The notes below the pieces were generated by a model. The model was not told where the DNA came from. It saw only the letters and a program-made list of their open reading frames with translations, and ran no database searches. The translations under genes were made by a program, and so were the position numbers. Positions 42,389 to 51,343 of a DNA stretch of 64,000 nucleotides are shown here, in pieces (positions within the stretch are counted from its first letter, which is position 1; each line of letters begins with the position of its first letter). Origin of the DNA: Micrococcales bacterium 31B (GTDB taxonomy: Bacteria; Actinomycetota; Actinomycetes; Actinomycetales; Dermabacteraceae); NCBI GenBank assembly GCA_022803075.1, contig JAFFTF010000002.1, positions 522,507 to 586,506 of the forward strand, written 5' to 3'.

Positions 42389-43749
42389 CCATTTCGCCTG
42401 ACCGCGCTGAGCCTCGCACCGACCTGCCCTTCTTGCGCCGCCGCACGCCGCCACCACGGTCGGCGGCACCGGCCAGCGCCCCCGACCCGGGGTATCGCAT
42501 TAATTTTGAGCGGACGCGCCCGTCCTCCTCGGCAGGTTCGCCTCCCGCCCCCGTGGCGGCCCAGGCCTCCGCCGCGCCAGCCCCCGCGCAACCTGCCAGC
42601 CAGCCCGGTTCGCTGTCGTTCGACGCACCCGCACCAGCCCCGGCCCCTGCGCCAGCGCAGCCCGCTGTCCAGCCCGATTCGCTGTCGTTTGACGCACCCG
42701 CGCCAGCCCCGGCCCCCGCCCCAGCGCCCGCGGTTCAGCCCGGTTCGCTGTCGTTCGACGCTCCTGCACCAGCCCCGGCCCCCGCCCCAGCGCCTGCGCC
42801 TGCACCGCCCGCGGTTCAGCCCGGTTCGCTGTCGTTCGACGCTCCTGCACCAGCCCCGACCCCCACCCCGGCACCCGCGCAGCCCGCACAGCCCGCGATC
42901 CAGCCCGGTTCGCTCTCGTTCGACGCACCCGCCCCCGCGGCGGCCGACACGTCGACCTCCCTGGTATTCGCCTCCGAACCCGCGCCCACGACACCAGCCG
43001 GGCCCCAAACCCGCCTGTCGTTCGAACCCGCGCCACCCCCACAACCCGTGCCGCCCCAGCCAGCCAGCCCGGCGGCGTCCGGCCCCATTCGCTCGCCGCA
43101 GCCCGGCCAGCCGCTCGCCGCCACCCCAGCCGCGCAGGCGCCCCGCCGCAGGCCCCTGCCGATACTGCCTCCCGTACCACTCGTCGAGCGGGGCGCGCCC
43201 CTCATGCTTGACCCCACGGCGGCCAACGGCCGCCCCGTCATCATGATCGACCGGGTTCACGCGGGCATTGGCGGGCTGATCATCACCTACCGCGGCCCCG
43301 TACCGGCGACCGTCGGAGTGGCCTACGAAGATTCGACGGGCCTACCGGACGTGATCGAACAGAACGGCTCGTCGGGTCGCCACTCGCTCACCGACCCCAT
43401 TTTCTTTGCCACGCAGAACGGCGTGGTGCTCAACCTGCGGCGCGTGCGCGACCTGCGCCGCGCCATGATCTACCTGCGGCTCCCGCAGCCCACCGTAGGT
43501 ATTTTCACCCTCGAGACCACCCTCGGTATGCAGATAAACTGGCCGCTGGACGGCATGGAGCCCCCGTATCCCCCGGGTCAACGCGCACCCAACAGCCACG
43601 TGGCCGGGCCTACCATGTCGCTCCATGTTGTCGAAGGCGCCCTCGTTGTACGCCCCGAGATGAATTATCGCCCACCGGCGCTGCGGCCGCTGCTGGAGAC
43701 GTACGGTTACTCGTACATGTGGGCAGACTCCGACACCCCGATTGTCTAG
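42385..43749 (+). CDS. Pro/Ala-repeat protein of the Ter island
   Basis: A 454-residue protein with a GTG start, of no family I recognise. Residues 60-195 contain five copies of [14 protein letters not shown] or close variants, separated by runs of alternating Pro and Ala, then weaker forms ([18 protein letters not shown]). The conserved element SLSFDAP may be a short linear binding motif presented on an extended linker. The C-terminal 190 residues are globular ([32 protein letters not shown] and [15 protein letters not shown]), probably a beta-rich domain. There is no signal peptide. It lies between TerD genes and is coupled to TerD 1, so it is likely a scaffold for Ter proteins. Confidence 0.7.
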   Translation: MTISPDRAEPRTDLPFLRRRTPPPRSAAPASAPDPGYRINFERTRPSSSAGSPPAPVAAQASAAPAPAQPASQPGSLSFDAPAPAPAPAPAQPAVQPDSLSFDAPAPAPAPAPAPAVQPGSLSFDAPAPAPAPAPAPAPAPPAVQPGSLSFDAPAPAPTPTPAPAQPAQPAIQPGSLSFDAPAPAAADTSTSLVFASEPAPTTPAGPQTRLSFEPAPPPQPVPPQPASPAASGPIRSPQPGQPLAATPAAQAPRRRPLPILPPVPLVERGAPLMLDPTAANGRPVIMIDRVHAGIGGLIITYRGPVPATVGVAYEDSTGLPDVIEQNGSSGRHSLTDPIFFATQNGVVLNLRRVRDLRRAMIYLRLPQPTVGIFTLETTLGMQINWPLDGMEPPYPPGQRAPNSHVAGPTMSLHVVEGALVVRPEMNYRPPALRPLLETYGYSYMWADSDTPIV

Positions 43750-43777
43750 AATCCACTAACACCGAAAGGACACAACC

Positions 43778-44365
43778 ATGGTGGTTAACCTCTCCAAGGG
43801 CGGCAACATCTCTCTCGAGAAGGCCGCTCCCGGAATGCTCAACGCCGTCGTCGGGTTGGGCTGGAACGCCCGCACCACAGACGGCGCACCCTTTGACCTC
43901 GACGCCTCGGTCGTCATCTGCGGCGTGGGCGCCAAAGCGCGTTCCGACGCCGACTTCGTGTTCTACAACAACACGCGCGGCGACAACGGCTCCGTCGAAC
44001 ACCTCGGCGACAACCGCACGGGCGAAGGCGACGGCGACGACGAGCAGATCATGGTGCACCTGAACCAGGTGAGCGCCGACGTCGACAAGATTGTCGCGAT
44101 CGTTTCGATCGACCAGGCGGATGCACGTCGCCAAAACTTCGGCCAGGTCTCCGACGCCTACATTCGCGTCTTCGACGCCGACGACCCGCACAATCAAGAC
44201 AAGTGGGTGCGCTTCGACCTCAGCGAGGACGCCTCCATGGAAACCGCTCTCATCTTCGGCGAGTTGTACCGCAAGGGCGACGGCTGGAGCTTCCGCGCCA
44301 TCGAGCAGGGCTACACCTCCGGACTCGCGGGCGTCATCAGCGATTTCGGCCTCATGGCCGGCTAA
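43778..44365 (+). CDS. TerD-family protein 2 (TerE/TerZ-like)
   Basis: A 195-residue canonical TerD-domain protein. It has VVNLSKGGNISLEKAAPGML, FDLDASVVICG and the calcium-binding NRTGEGDGDDEQIMVHL, followed by FDLSEDASMETALIFGELYR and SFRAIEQGYTSGL. Members bind calcium through the two acidic loops, which are intact here, and are required for tellurite and stress tolerance in other bacteria. AAAGGA lies seven bases upstream of the ATG. It is followed after three bases by the DUF475 gene. Confidence 0.93.
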   Translation: MVVNLSKGGNISLEKAAPGMLNAVVGLGWNARTTDGAPFDLDASVVICGVGAKARSDADFVFYNNTRGDNGSVEHLGDNRTGEGDGDDEQIMVHLNQVSADVDKIVAIVSIDQADARRQNFGQVSDAYIRVFDADDPHNQDKWVRFDLSEDASMETALIFGELYRKGDGWSFRAIEQGYTSGLAGVISDFGLMAG

Positions 44366-44368
44366 TCC

Positions 44369-45547
44369 ATGGGCCTCATCAAACACTTCCGTATCGACTT
44401 TGCCATCACGGCGCTCGCGCTCGTGGCGGCCTTTTGGTACGGCAGTTGGGCTGCGCTCGCGCTCACCGCGATCCTCATCGTCGTCGAAATCGTGTTTTCG
44501 TTCGACAATGCCGCGGTGAACGCCAAGTATCTCGAGCGCCTCAGCCCGTTCTGGCAGAAGATGTTCCTCACCGTAGGCATCTTGATTGCCGTATTCGGCA
44601 TGCGCCTCATCTTCCCCTTCGTGATCGTATGCGTCTCCGGCCAAGTCAACCCGGTCGAAGCCCTGCACCTCGCGATGGAGAAGGGTGACGCGAACGTACC
44701 CGGAACCTACGGCTACATCCTGCACGAGGCCCACCCCGCCATCGCCGCCTTCGGCGGCATGTTCCTGCTGCTGCTGTTCCTCGATTTCGTGTTCGATACC
44801 GAACGCGACATCGCCTGGCTGAAATGGATAGAGGTGCCCCTCGCGCGAGTGGGCCACCTCGATCAAATGTCGGTCATCGTCGCGGGCATCATGCTGCTCG
44901 TGGCCTCGGAGGTCTTTGTCGAAGAAGGCCACCGCGACACCGTCTTGATGTCGGGCCTGCTCGGCATCATCACGTACCTGGCCGTCAACGGCCTCGCGAG
45001 TGTCATGGAGAAACGCGAGGAGGCCAAGAACGAGCAGTTCGAACGCACCGCCTCCGCCGGTAAGGCGCTAGTGCTGCACGGTCGCGCCGCCCTGTCGTTG
45101 TTTTTCTTCCTCGAAGTTCTCGACGCGACCTTCTCATTCGACGGTGTGATCGGCGCGTTTGCGATCACGACTGACCCGATCATCATCGCGCTCGGTCTCG
45201 GCGTCGGCGCCCTGTATGTGCGCTCCATGACCGTGTACCTCGTGCGGCAGGGCACGCTTAACGAGTACCGATACCTCGAACACGGTGCCCACTGGGCCAT
45301 TGGCTCCCTGGCGGTGCTTCTGCTCATCACCCTGCGGTGGGAGATTCCCGATGTCGTGATCGGTCTGGTCGGCATCCTGTTCATTACGGCCGCATTCCTC
45401 TCCTCACGCACCGCTAATACACGGGACGCCGCGGCGGCCCTCGCCGAAGCGGAGCACACGACCCTCATGGCCCACGACTCCACGGCCCACGAACCCCGGG
45501 GGCGCGCGGGTACCCCACTCATCACTCCAGAAAAGGACATCTCATGA
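44369..45547 (+). CDS. DUF475 / TerC-like integral membrane protein
   Basis: A 392-residue membrane protein of the DUF475 branch of the TerC superfamily. The start FRIDFAITALALVAAFWYGS and the motif EIVFSFDNAAVNAKYLERLS, with its acidic SFDNA, are the hallmarks; a second copy, EVLDATFSFDGVIGAFAIT, occurs in the second half, giving the internal symmetry of the family. There are about nine hydrophobic segments. TerC proteins are thought to move or sense metal ions (manganese in some) and to assemble with TerD proteins at the membrane. Its stop overlaps the next ATG by four bases. Confidence 0.92.
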   Translation: MGLIKHFRIDFAITALALVAAFWYGSWAALALTAILIVVEIVFSFDNAAVNAKYLERLSPFWQKMFLTVGILIAVFGMRLIFPFVIVCVSGQVNPVEALHLAMEKGDANVPGTYGYILHEAHPAIAAFGGMFLLLLFLDFVFDTERDIAWLKWIEVPLARVGHLDQMSVIVAGIMLLVASEVFVEEGHRDTVLMSGLLGIITYLAVNGLASVMEKREEAKNEQFERTASAGKALVLHGRAALSLFFFLEVLDATFSFDGVIGAFAITTDPIIIALGLGVGALYVRSMTVYLVRQGTLNEYRYLEHGAHWAIGSLAVLLLITLRWEIPDVVIGLVGILFITAAFLSSRTANTRDAAAALAEAEHTTLMAHDSTAHEPRGRAGTPLITPEKDIS

Positions 45548-46125
45548 GCATTAACCTTCAAAAGAACTCCACCATCAACCTCGCGAAGTCCGATGGCAGC
45601 GCGCTCAGTGCGGTGCGCATGGGCCTCGGCTGGGACGCCGTCAAGAAGAAGGGCTTCCTCGCCGCGCTCACCGGTGGCGGCGGAGACATCGACCTGGACG
45701 CCTCCGCGATTCTCATGCGCAACACGGGCGAAGCCGAAGTCATCTACTTCGGTAACCTCAATTCGCGCGACGGATCGATCCGTCATACGGGCGACAACCT
45801 CACGGGTGCGGGCGACGGCGACGACGAGTCTATTCTGGTCGACCTGACGCGAGTCGAGGCCTCGGTGACCCACATGTATTTTGTGGTCTCCTCGTTCCGC
45901 GGGCAGAACTTCAGCCAGGTACAGAACGCCTTCGTGCGCGTGCTCGACTGCTCAGGCCGCGAAACCGAAATTGCTCGCTTCATGCTGACCGAGCAGGGTG
46001 ACCACACGGGCCTCATCATGGCCGGCCTCAAGCGCACGCCGAGCGGCTGGACCTTCACCGCCATCGGTCAGCCCGCCTTTGCGCGCGTACCGATGGAGAT
46101 GGTTCCGAGCCTTCCAGCCCTCTGA
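45544..46125 (+). CDS. TerD-family protein 3
   Basis: A 193-residue TerD-domain protein. It has INLQKNSTINLAKSDGSALS, GDIDLDASAILMRNTG and the acidic NLTGAGDGDDESILVDL, then FMLTEQGDHTGLIMAGLKR and TFTAIGQPAFARVP. Both calcium loops are intact. Compared with TerD 2 it is shorter at the C-terminus and has a KKKGFLAALTGGGG insertion before the first acidic strand, as in TerD/TerX-type copies. AAAAGGA precedes the ATG, which overlaps the DUF475 stop. The HAD gene begins one base after its TGA. Confidence 0.93.
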   Translation: MSINLQKNSTINLAKSDGSALSAVRMGLGWDAVKKKGFLAALTGGGGDIDLDASAILMRNTGEAEVIYFGNLNSRDGSIRHTGDNLTGAGDGDDESILVDLTRVEASVTHMYFVVSSFRGQNFSQVQNAFVRVLDCSGRETEIARFMLTEQGDHTGLIMAGLKRTPSGWTFTAIGQPAFARVPMEMVPSLPAL

Positions 46126-46126
46126 C

Positions 46127-46816
46127 GTGCAAATTCAGGCCGTCAGCTTCGACATTTGGCTCACGCTGATCCGCAGCGATCCGCAGTTTAAGCGCACCCG
46201 CAATGCCATGCTGCGCGCGGAGTTAGCGCCCAGCGTCGACGAACAGCAGTTCGACACGACCCTGCGCAAGATCGACTCGCTCGTCGACGACGAGAGTATC
46301 GCAACGGGCATCGACTTCGGCCTGATCCCGCGGGTACGTCGCACCCTCGAGGCCGTGGGCATCTCGCCCGCGGCCCTCGACGAATCCGAGGTGCAGACCG
46401 ACCTGCTCACGCGGCAGGCCAGCCTCGCCCGAGCCCACCCCCCACTACCCCTCGAACCGGGGTTGCCCGAGGCACTGCGGAACCTCGCGTCCGCGATGCC
46501 CGTGATCGTCACGAGCAACACCGGCATGCTGCCCGGCGACCTCATGCGCGACCTGCTTGACCTCGCCGGATTCGCCGAGGTATTCAGCGGGTACGTGTTT
46601 TCGAATGAGGTGGGGGTGCCTAAGCCGCACCGACCCATATTCGACGCGGCCTTGCGCGCCCTGGGTGATCCCGCCCCGGCCAGCGTGCTGCACGTGGGTG
46701 ATAATCCTCGCGCGGACGTCGACGGCGCCCGCGCCGCTGGACTCCAGGCTCGGCTCGTGAACGGCGAGGTCACCACCACTCGCCTCATCGCAGATCTACT
46801 CGCCGCAGCAACGTAA
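46127..46816 (+). CDS. HAD-superfamily hydrolase of the Ter island
   Basis: A 229-residue haloacid-dehalogenase-like protein. Motif I is AVSFDIWLTL (nucleophile Asp at residue 9, with Trp at the usual general-acid position two residues on), motif II VIVTSNTG, motif III Lys in VPKPHRPIF and motif IV HVGDNPRADV. The start is GTG at 46127, one base after the TerD stop; the frame is open further upstream, but that part is only a shadow of the TerD gene. The Asp-to-Trp change suggests phosphatase activity may be altered. HAD proteins are a known part of the Ter-associated nucleoside-like biosynthetic module. Confidence 0.83.
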   Translation: MQIQAVSFDIWLTLIRSDPQFKRTRNAMLRAELAPSVDEQQFDTTLRKIDSLVDDESIATGIDFGLIPRVRRTLEAVGISPAALDESEVQTDLLTRQASLARAHPPLPLEPGLPEALRNLASAMPVIVTSNTGMLPGDLMRDLLDLAGFAEVFSGYVFSNEVGVPKPHRPIFDAALRALGDPAPASVLHVGDNPRADVDGARAAGLQARLVNGEVTTTRLIADLLAAAT

Positions 46817-46921
46817 TGCGCGTCGCATGGGCAGACCTATCACCACCCGTGTGCGATGTCGTCATGGTGCGGGCGCGCCCCGCCCGCTAGTCTGAGGGGA
46901 CGCCTTCACACCAGGAGACCC

Positions 46922-47791
46922 ATGCCCCGGCACACCGCGACATCGACCCTGTTCGCGCTCGATCGACTCCATCGCTCCAGCGCCGACGGCTCCCTGCGCA
47001 CGTCTCGCGGCGAAAAGTTCGACGTGACCGGGTACTCCGCGATGAAGTATGGCGCGCGCTCCGAACTAGCGGCGCGCGGGGCGGCCCTCGGTGCCGCGCT
47101 CCTCGATAAGGCTCCGGCTCTCCGCACCGACCCCGCCGCTCCCCTGTTCCCCGTCGCCTACCTGCGGGTTCCGCCCGCCTGCTATTACCTGGCCGAATAC
47201 GCCGCTCACACTGTGAATGCGGCCCGCCGCGCGATAGACCCCGCACTACCAGCTGCGCACCTCGTGCGAATCGCCAAATCTGATGTCGTGGCCCTCGACT
47301 ATGCCTCCGCCACCGCGGACGAGCGCTCCGCCTCCCTGCAGAGCCTCACCTTCACCCTCGCGGAAGACGTCACCGGTCACGCCGTGGTGCTGGTCGACGA
47401 CGCGCGCATCACGGGCCACGCCGAGCGCACGGCAATCGACTGCGTTCTCGCTGCCGGCGAGCCGACCCGTGTGATCGGCGCGTGCCTGGTGGAGGTCGAC
47501 GCCGCCCTGCGCGCCGAACCCACCGTTGAGGCCGAGCTCAATCACGCGCTGATCACTCGCGCGGTAGACATGCTGCCCTGGATCGACCGCGGCGACTTCG
47601 TGCTGACGATTCGCTGGCTGAAGAACTTCCTCGCGCAGAGCGACGAATTTGCCTCAGCGTTGCCGCAGGTGCCCACCGACCTGCTACGCGCCATCGTGGA
47701 CGGCGCCCGCGGCAGTGGGCGCGGTGTCACTGCGGCCTACGCTACGGCGATCGAGGCCCTGACTCGCGAAGTGGAACGACGGGATGCCTAA
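46922..47791 (+). CDS. PRTase-like protein A of the Ter island
   Basis: A 289-residue protein with a type I phosphoribosyltransferase PRPP loop, AVVLVDDARITGHAERT (residues 154-170). Shared with the next gene are a GYSAMKYG motif (about residue 37) and a DYASATADERSASL-type segment before the PRPP loop, so the two are paralogues. The ATG at 46922 has AGGAGACC upstream; it is separated from the HAD gene by 105 bases and may have its own promoter. Ter islands in other bacteria carry PRTases of this kind, for which Anantharaman, Iyer and Aravind predicted a nucleoside-like product. Substrates are unknown. Confidence 0.8.
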   Translation: MPRHTATSTLFALDRLHRSSADGSLRTSRGEKFDVTGYSAMKYGARSELAARGAALGAALLDKAPALRTDPAAPLFPVAYLRVPPACYYLAEYAAHTVNAARRAIDPALPAAHLVRIAKSDVVALDYASATADERSASLQSLTFTLAEDVTGHAVVLVDDARITGHAERTAIDCVLAAGEPTRVIGACLVEVDAALRAEPTVEAELNHALITRAVDMLPWIDRGDFVLTIRWLKNFLAQSDEFASALPQVPTDLLRAIVDGARGSGRGVTAAYATAIEALTREVERRDA

Positions 47792-48608
47792 AGCTGCCGC
47801 ACTGAGCCTCGCCACGATTGAACTCGACCCCCTGCGCCTCGTGCCGCCCACGGGAGTCGTAAACCTCGCCGAATATAGCCGCTTCAAGTACGGCGACACC
47901 GCGGTGGCGGGGCACTATGGTCGGTATTTGGCGGACGCCATTGCGCCCTCCCTGCCAGCCTCGGCCCGCGTGCTCGTGACCGCCTCGGGCTACCATGCAG
48001 CCCCGCCGGCTGCGGCGTTTCTGGTGCCGCCCCTGTGCCGCAGGCTCGGCGAGTTGCTGCCTCACGCGCACGTCGAATCGTTCAAGGTGGAGCGCAGTAA
48101 CGTGACGAACGGGGACTATGCGACCCTCAGCCAGGCGGAACGGTACCGTGCCCTGCCCAAGGAGGCCCTGCGCGTCCCCGCCGATTTTGACCCCACCGAC
48201 GCTCTCGTGGTGGCGGTCGACGATGTGCGAGTGAGCGGGGTGCACGAGTCGGTCATGGATGCCGTACTGCGCGAGGCAGGTGCCCCTCACGTGCTCCACG
48301 GGTATGTGATCGATGCGTTTGCCGCGCGTGAGCACCCCGAACTGGAGGCCGAGCTCAACTCCGCGGCGGTGCGCTCCCTCGACGCGCTGATCGCGGTCAC
48401 GCGCGCGCCCCATTTCGAGCCGAACTCACGCCTTTGCAAGCGGGTCTTGCAATTGAGCGAGTCTGAGATGCACCGCTTCGTGCGTGGCGTGGCGCCCGAC
48501 CTCGCAGCGTGGGTGGCTGCGATGGCCGAGCGCGATCACCTGGCGACCGTGCCCGCGTATCGGGAGGGCGCCGCCCGCTACGCGAGTCTGGTGCCGCTGG
48601 GAGCTTAG
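47784..48608 (+). CDS. PRTase-like protein B of the Ter island
   Basis: A 274-residue paralogue of the preceding gene. The PRPP loop is ALVVAVDDVRVSGVHES (residues 140-156), the shared early motif is EYSRFKYGD (residues 30-38), and the conserved segment is NGDYATLSQAERYRAL (109-124). Before it, VLVTASGYHAAPPAAAFLVP resembles the pyrophosphate-binding strand of PRTases. It overlaps gene A by eight bases. Relative to typical PRTases, the loop's usual Thr-Gly is Ser-Gly here. It ends the Ter island, seven bases before the convergent lyase stop. Confidence 0.8.
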   Translation: MPKAAALSLATIELDPLRLVPPTGVVNLAEYSRFKYGDTAVAGHYGRYLADAIAPSLPASARVLVTASGYHAAPPAAAFLVPPLCRRLGELLPHAHVESFKVERSNVTNGDYATLSQAERYRALPKEALRVPADFDPTDALVVAVDDVRVSGVHESVMDAVLREAGAPHVLHGYVIDAFAAREHPELEAELNSAAVRSLDALIAVTRAPHFEPNSRLCKRVLQLSESEMHRFVRGVAPDLAAWVAAMAERDHLATVPAYREGAARYASLVPLGA

Positions 48609-48615
48609 ACCCAGG

Positions 48616-51159
48616 TCAGGGCGCCGTGGCGGTCACTCGCCAGGTCGCCGTAGCGTCCGCCGCGAATCGATACCCCACCTCGGGAACCGCCGTGACCGTC
48701 ACCGCGCCGATATTGCGATGGAACCCAGGGCTCAGCAGGGTGCCGTTCGCGTAATAGGTGACTCCCGGGGCGTCCGCGATCTCAAACCCGTCGCGGCCCT
48801 TGCCGGGCCGGTCCACGACGCGCGGCGCGGTGGGCACGGTGAGCCTCGTGAACACAGGCACGTCGGCGTAGTCGATGTCGGAGGCGAGTCGATACTCGGT
48901 ATAACTGGGCTGGTTGTACGCCGTGTTTTGCCGCGCCACCTCGGCCCGGTACTGCGGATCGTGCATGAGGGTCGTGAGTTTGCGGTCGGTCACCTCGGTC
49001 GAGAAGTACACGCGTATGGCGCTGCTGTCAGCGGTGCGCACGAGCAGCTCTTCGCGCCAGTCACCGAACACGTCGGCCACGAGGCCAGCATTACCCTTGG
49101 TGCCGTTGTTCGAGCGCGTGCCCGGTGCCGTAAAGACCACAGTGTTGTCGCCGTCGAGCAGGCTCACATCTTGGTCTCCGCTGCCGCTGACCAACTGCGT
49201 GGTCATGTCGGCGGCCCAGTGAATGGATTGATTGGTGCCCGCGCCCTCGGCCGGGGTGCCGGAGCCGGGGGGCATCGACGCCCAATACTCGAGTCCGGGC
49301 AGGGCAGGGTCGATGTCGCCTACCATGCCGCGGCCCGTATCTCTGCCCGAGTATGTGCCCGCCAGTACTTCGCCACTTGCGGCGTCGCGCAGCGCCCATC
49401 CGTAGGGGGCATTCGCGGCGCCCTCGTGCACCGTGAAGATTTCGAGCCCGGGATTACCGGGCACAATGTCGGTGACGTGCATGGCATCACCGTGGCCGAG
49501 GCGAGCGCTAGCTCCTGGATCGGCGCTGCCCTCGGGCAGGGTGTCGAAGGAGCTGTAGAGCAGGCTGCCATCGTCGTCGATCGTCGCCGAGCCGTACACG
49601 ACCTCCTGCTTGCCGTCTCCGTCCACGTCGGCGGCCGAAAGCGAGTGGAATCCCTGCGTGGTCAGCGTCGCGAATTCGGGATCAGTGCCATCGCGCCCGT
49701 GGGGTGAGTCGTTGAAGGGGTTGCTGAGCGGTACGTGACCGCTGTCGACGAACCAGCGCTGGGTCAGGTGCGTGCCGTCCCAGTCGTAGGTTCCGATGGT
49801 TGAGCGGGTGTAGTAGCCGCGGGCGAACACGGCCGAGGCGTGCTGGCCATCGAGGTAGGCAACTCCGGAGAGAAAGCGGTCGTTGCGGTTACCTGGCTCA
49901 ATGCGGGGCATGGCATAGTCGCCCCACAGCAGGCCATCGTCCCCCCGCGCCGGCGCGAAGGGCTGCGTTGCAAGTTCGGAGCCCGTCGCGCCGTCGAACA
50001 CCGTGAGGTATTCGGGCCCCTCCTGCACGAACCCCTCGAAATCGCGCAACGTATTGTTCGCGCTGCGCGAGGGCGCGTAAACGTCCATGAAGTAGTCGAC
50101 CAGCTCGCGCGCGGAGGAGTCGCTGAGCGGATACCCGTGCGTTACCGGAACGCCCAGCGCCTGCTCCACAGTGGCGGGCCATTGCCCCGAGGCCACCTCG
50201 GGCCGCTCGCTCCACCCAGCGAACACGGTCACCAGATGCTCGTAGTAGTCGGCGCTTGACCAGCGGTAGTCGTCCGCAGCGGTGACGCCGGCGGCGATAT
50301 CTGCCGCGGGCAGCGTGATGCCCGTGGTGACCCCCGCCGCGATGGTTTGGGTGCCGGGAGCGGTCTTCAGCATGATCTCCGACCTGCCATCTCCGTCGAA
50401 GTCGTACACCATGAACTGCGTGTAGTGCGCCCCCGAGCGGATGTTCACCCCGAGGTCAATGCGGTAGAGCAGGGTGCCATCGGTTTGGTACGCGTCGATG
50501 TAGGTGTTGCCGGTGTAGCCCTTTTGAGAGTTGTCCTTGGCGTTGGAGGGGTACCACTTCACCAGGTATTCATAGTCCCCGTCGCCGTCGAGGTCACCCA
50601 CCGACAGGTCGTTGGCCGAGTAATCGTAGGCCTCGCCTGCCGGGGTCACGCCAGGTGCGGGCTTCTGCAGGGGAATACTCACAAAGTTATCCGCCTGCGG
50701 GGTGGCGACCGCGCTGCGGGCGCCTTCGATTCCGTAGCGCACGGGGGCCACCTGGTAGCGCGCCCCGGGGGTGGCGTCGAGGTAGTTGGTGCTGTCGGTG
50801 ACGGTGGCTATGCGGCGGCCGTCGCGGTAAACCGCGAAGTCGACGCCGAGCATGCCCGTGTCGCCCGCTCCGAATGTCTCTTCGGCGAGCAGGCGCCAGC
50901 TCAGGTAGACCCCGTCGCCGGAGCGGGCCGCGACCAGCCCTCGGTCCAGCGCCTCGAGTTGGGGCGCTGCCGGGTTGGCTGCGTTCACGGGGTTCAGGGC
51001 GTATGCGCTGTTCGGGGGGTTAAGTGCGGACGCCGCGGTGGTCGCGTGGGCCGGGGCGGGCACCGCTGAAAGGGTGGCCGCGAACAGGGTCACGGTCGCG
51101 GCCGCGCCGAGCGCGGCACGCAGGGATCGCGGGTGAACAGGGTGTGGTCGTCTAGTCAT
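48616..51159 (-). CDS. Secreted rhamnogalacturonan lyase (PL11 type)
   Basis: An 847-residue secreted polysaccharide lyase. A signal peptide (hydrophobic ALGAAATVTLFAATLSAV, cleavage near AHA) is followed by a domain of family PL11 beta-propeller type, with calcium-binding acidic loops VGDLDGDGDYEYL, VYDFDGDGRSEIM and AADVDGDGKQEVVYG, and the typical RIDLGVNIRSGAHYTQFMVY and GDWREELLVRTAD. It would cleave the rhamnose-galacturonate backbone of pectin outside the cell. The C-terminus ends with a short beta-rich domain (FEIADAPGVTYYANGTLL). A LacI-type palindrome and 10-bp repeats lie upstream. It supplies the galacturonate/rhamnose route, complementing the uronate operon at 5-10 kb. Confidence 0.9.
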   Translation of the reverse strand: MTRRPHPVHPRSLRAALGAAATVTLFAATLSAVPAPAHATTAASALNPPNSAYALNPVNAANPAAPQLEALDRGLVAARSGDGVYLSWRLLAEETFGAGDTGMLGVDFAVYRDGRRIATVTDSTNYLDATPGARYQVAPVRYGIEGARSAVATPQADNFVSIPLQKPAPGVTPAGEAYDYSANDLSVGDLDGDGDYEYLVKWYPSNAKDNSQKGYTGNTYIDAYQTDGTLLYRIDLGVNIRSGAHYTQFMVYDFDGDGRSEIMLKTAPGTQTIAAGVTTGITLPAADIAAGVTAADDYRWSSADYYEHLVTVFAGWSERPEVASGQWPATVEQALGVPVTHGYPLSDSSARELVDYFMDVYAPSRSANNTLRDFEGFVQEGPEYLTVFDGATGSELATQPFAPARGDDGLLWGDYAMPRIEPGNRNDRFLSGVAYLDGQHASAVFARGYYTRSTIGTYDWDGTHLTQRWFVDSGHVPLSNPFNDSPHGRDGTDPEFATLTTQGFHSLSAADVDGDGKQEVVYGSATIDDDGSLLYSSFDTLPEGSADPGASARLGHGDAMHVTDIVPGNPGLEIFTVHEGAANAPYGWALRDAASGEVLAGTYSGRDTGRGMVGDIDPALPGLEYWASMPPGSGTPAEGAGTNQSIHWAADMTTQLVSGSGDQDVSLLDGDNTVVFTAPGTRSNNGTKGNAGLVADVFGDWREELLVRTADSSAIRVYFSTEVTDRKLTTLMHDPQYRAEVARQNTAYNQPSYTEYRLASDIDYADVPVFTRLTVPTAPRVVDRPGKGRDGFEIADAPGVTYYANGTLLSPGFHRNIGAVTVTAVPEVGYRFAADATATWRVTATAP

Positions 51160-51250
51160 GGGAACCTCTTACGTCATCGTGGGGAGGGTGGTGGTCACCC
51201 GGTGTGCGCCGCAGGGAGCGCACCGGGTGGAGCAAGCGGCTGCGGAGCGA

Positions 51251-51320
51251 TCCTGACGGGCACTGAATGGCACTGACGGGCACTGAATGGCACTGAATGG
51301 CACTGACGGGCACAGACGGG
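51251..51320. repeat. 10-bp tandem repeat, seven units
   Basis: Seven consecutive 10-base units, variants of CACTGAATGG and CACTGACGGG, run from 51251 to 51320; an eighth begins CACAGGC. The units differ at two positions and alternate. The period equals about one helical turn, so bound proteins would line up on one face. The array lies in the leader or promoter region of the lyase gene, 92-161 bases from its start codon. Confidence 0.85.
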
Positions 51321-51343
51321 CACAGGCAGCCGCAGAATCGCGC

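Noticed and set aside
42597-42930. Repeat region as a mobile or satellite DNA element
   Set aside because: The repeats are in frame and encode regular Pro/Ala and SLSFDAP units within one intact protein, so they are explained by coding sequence.
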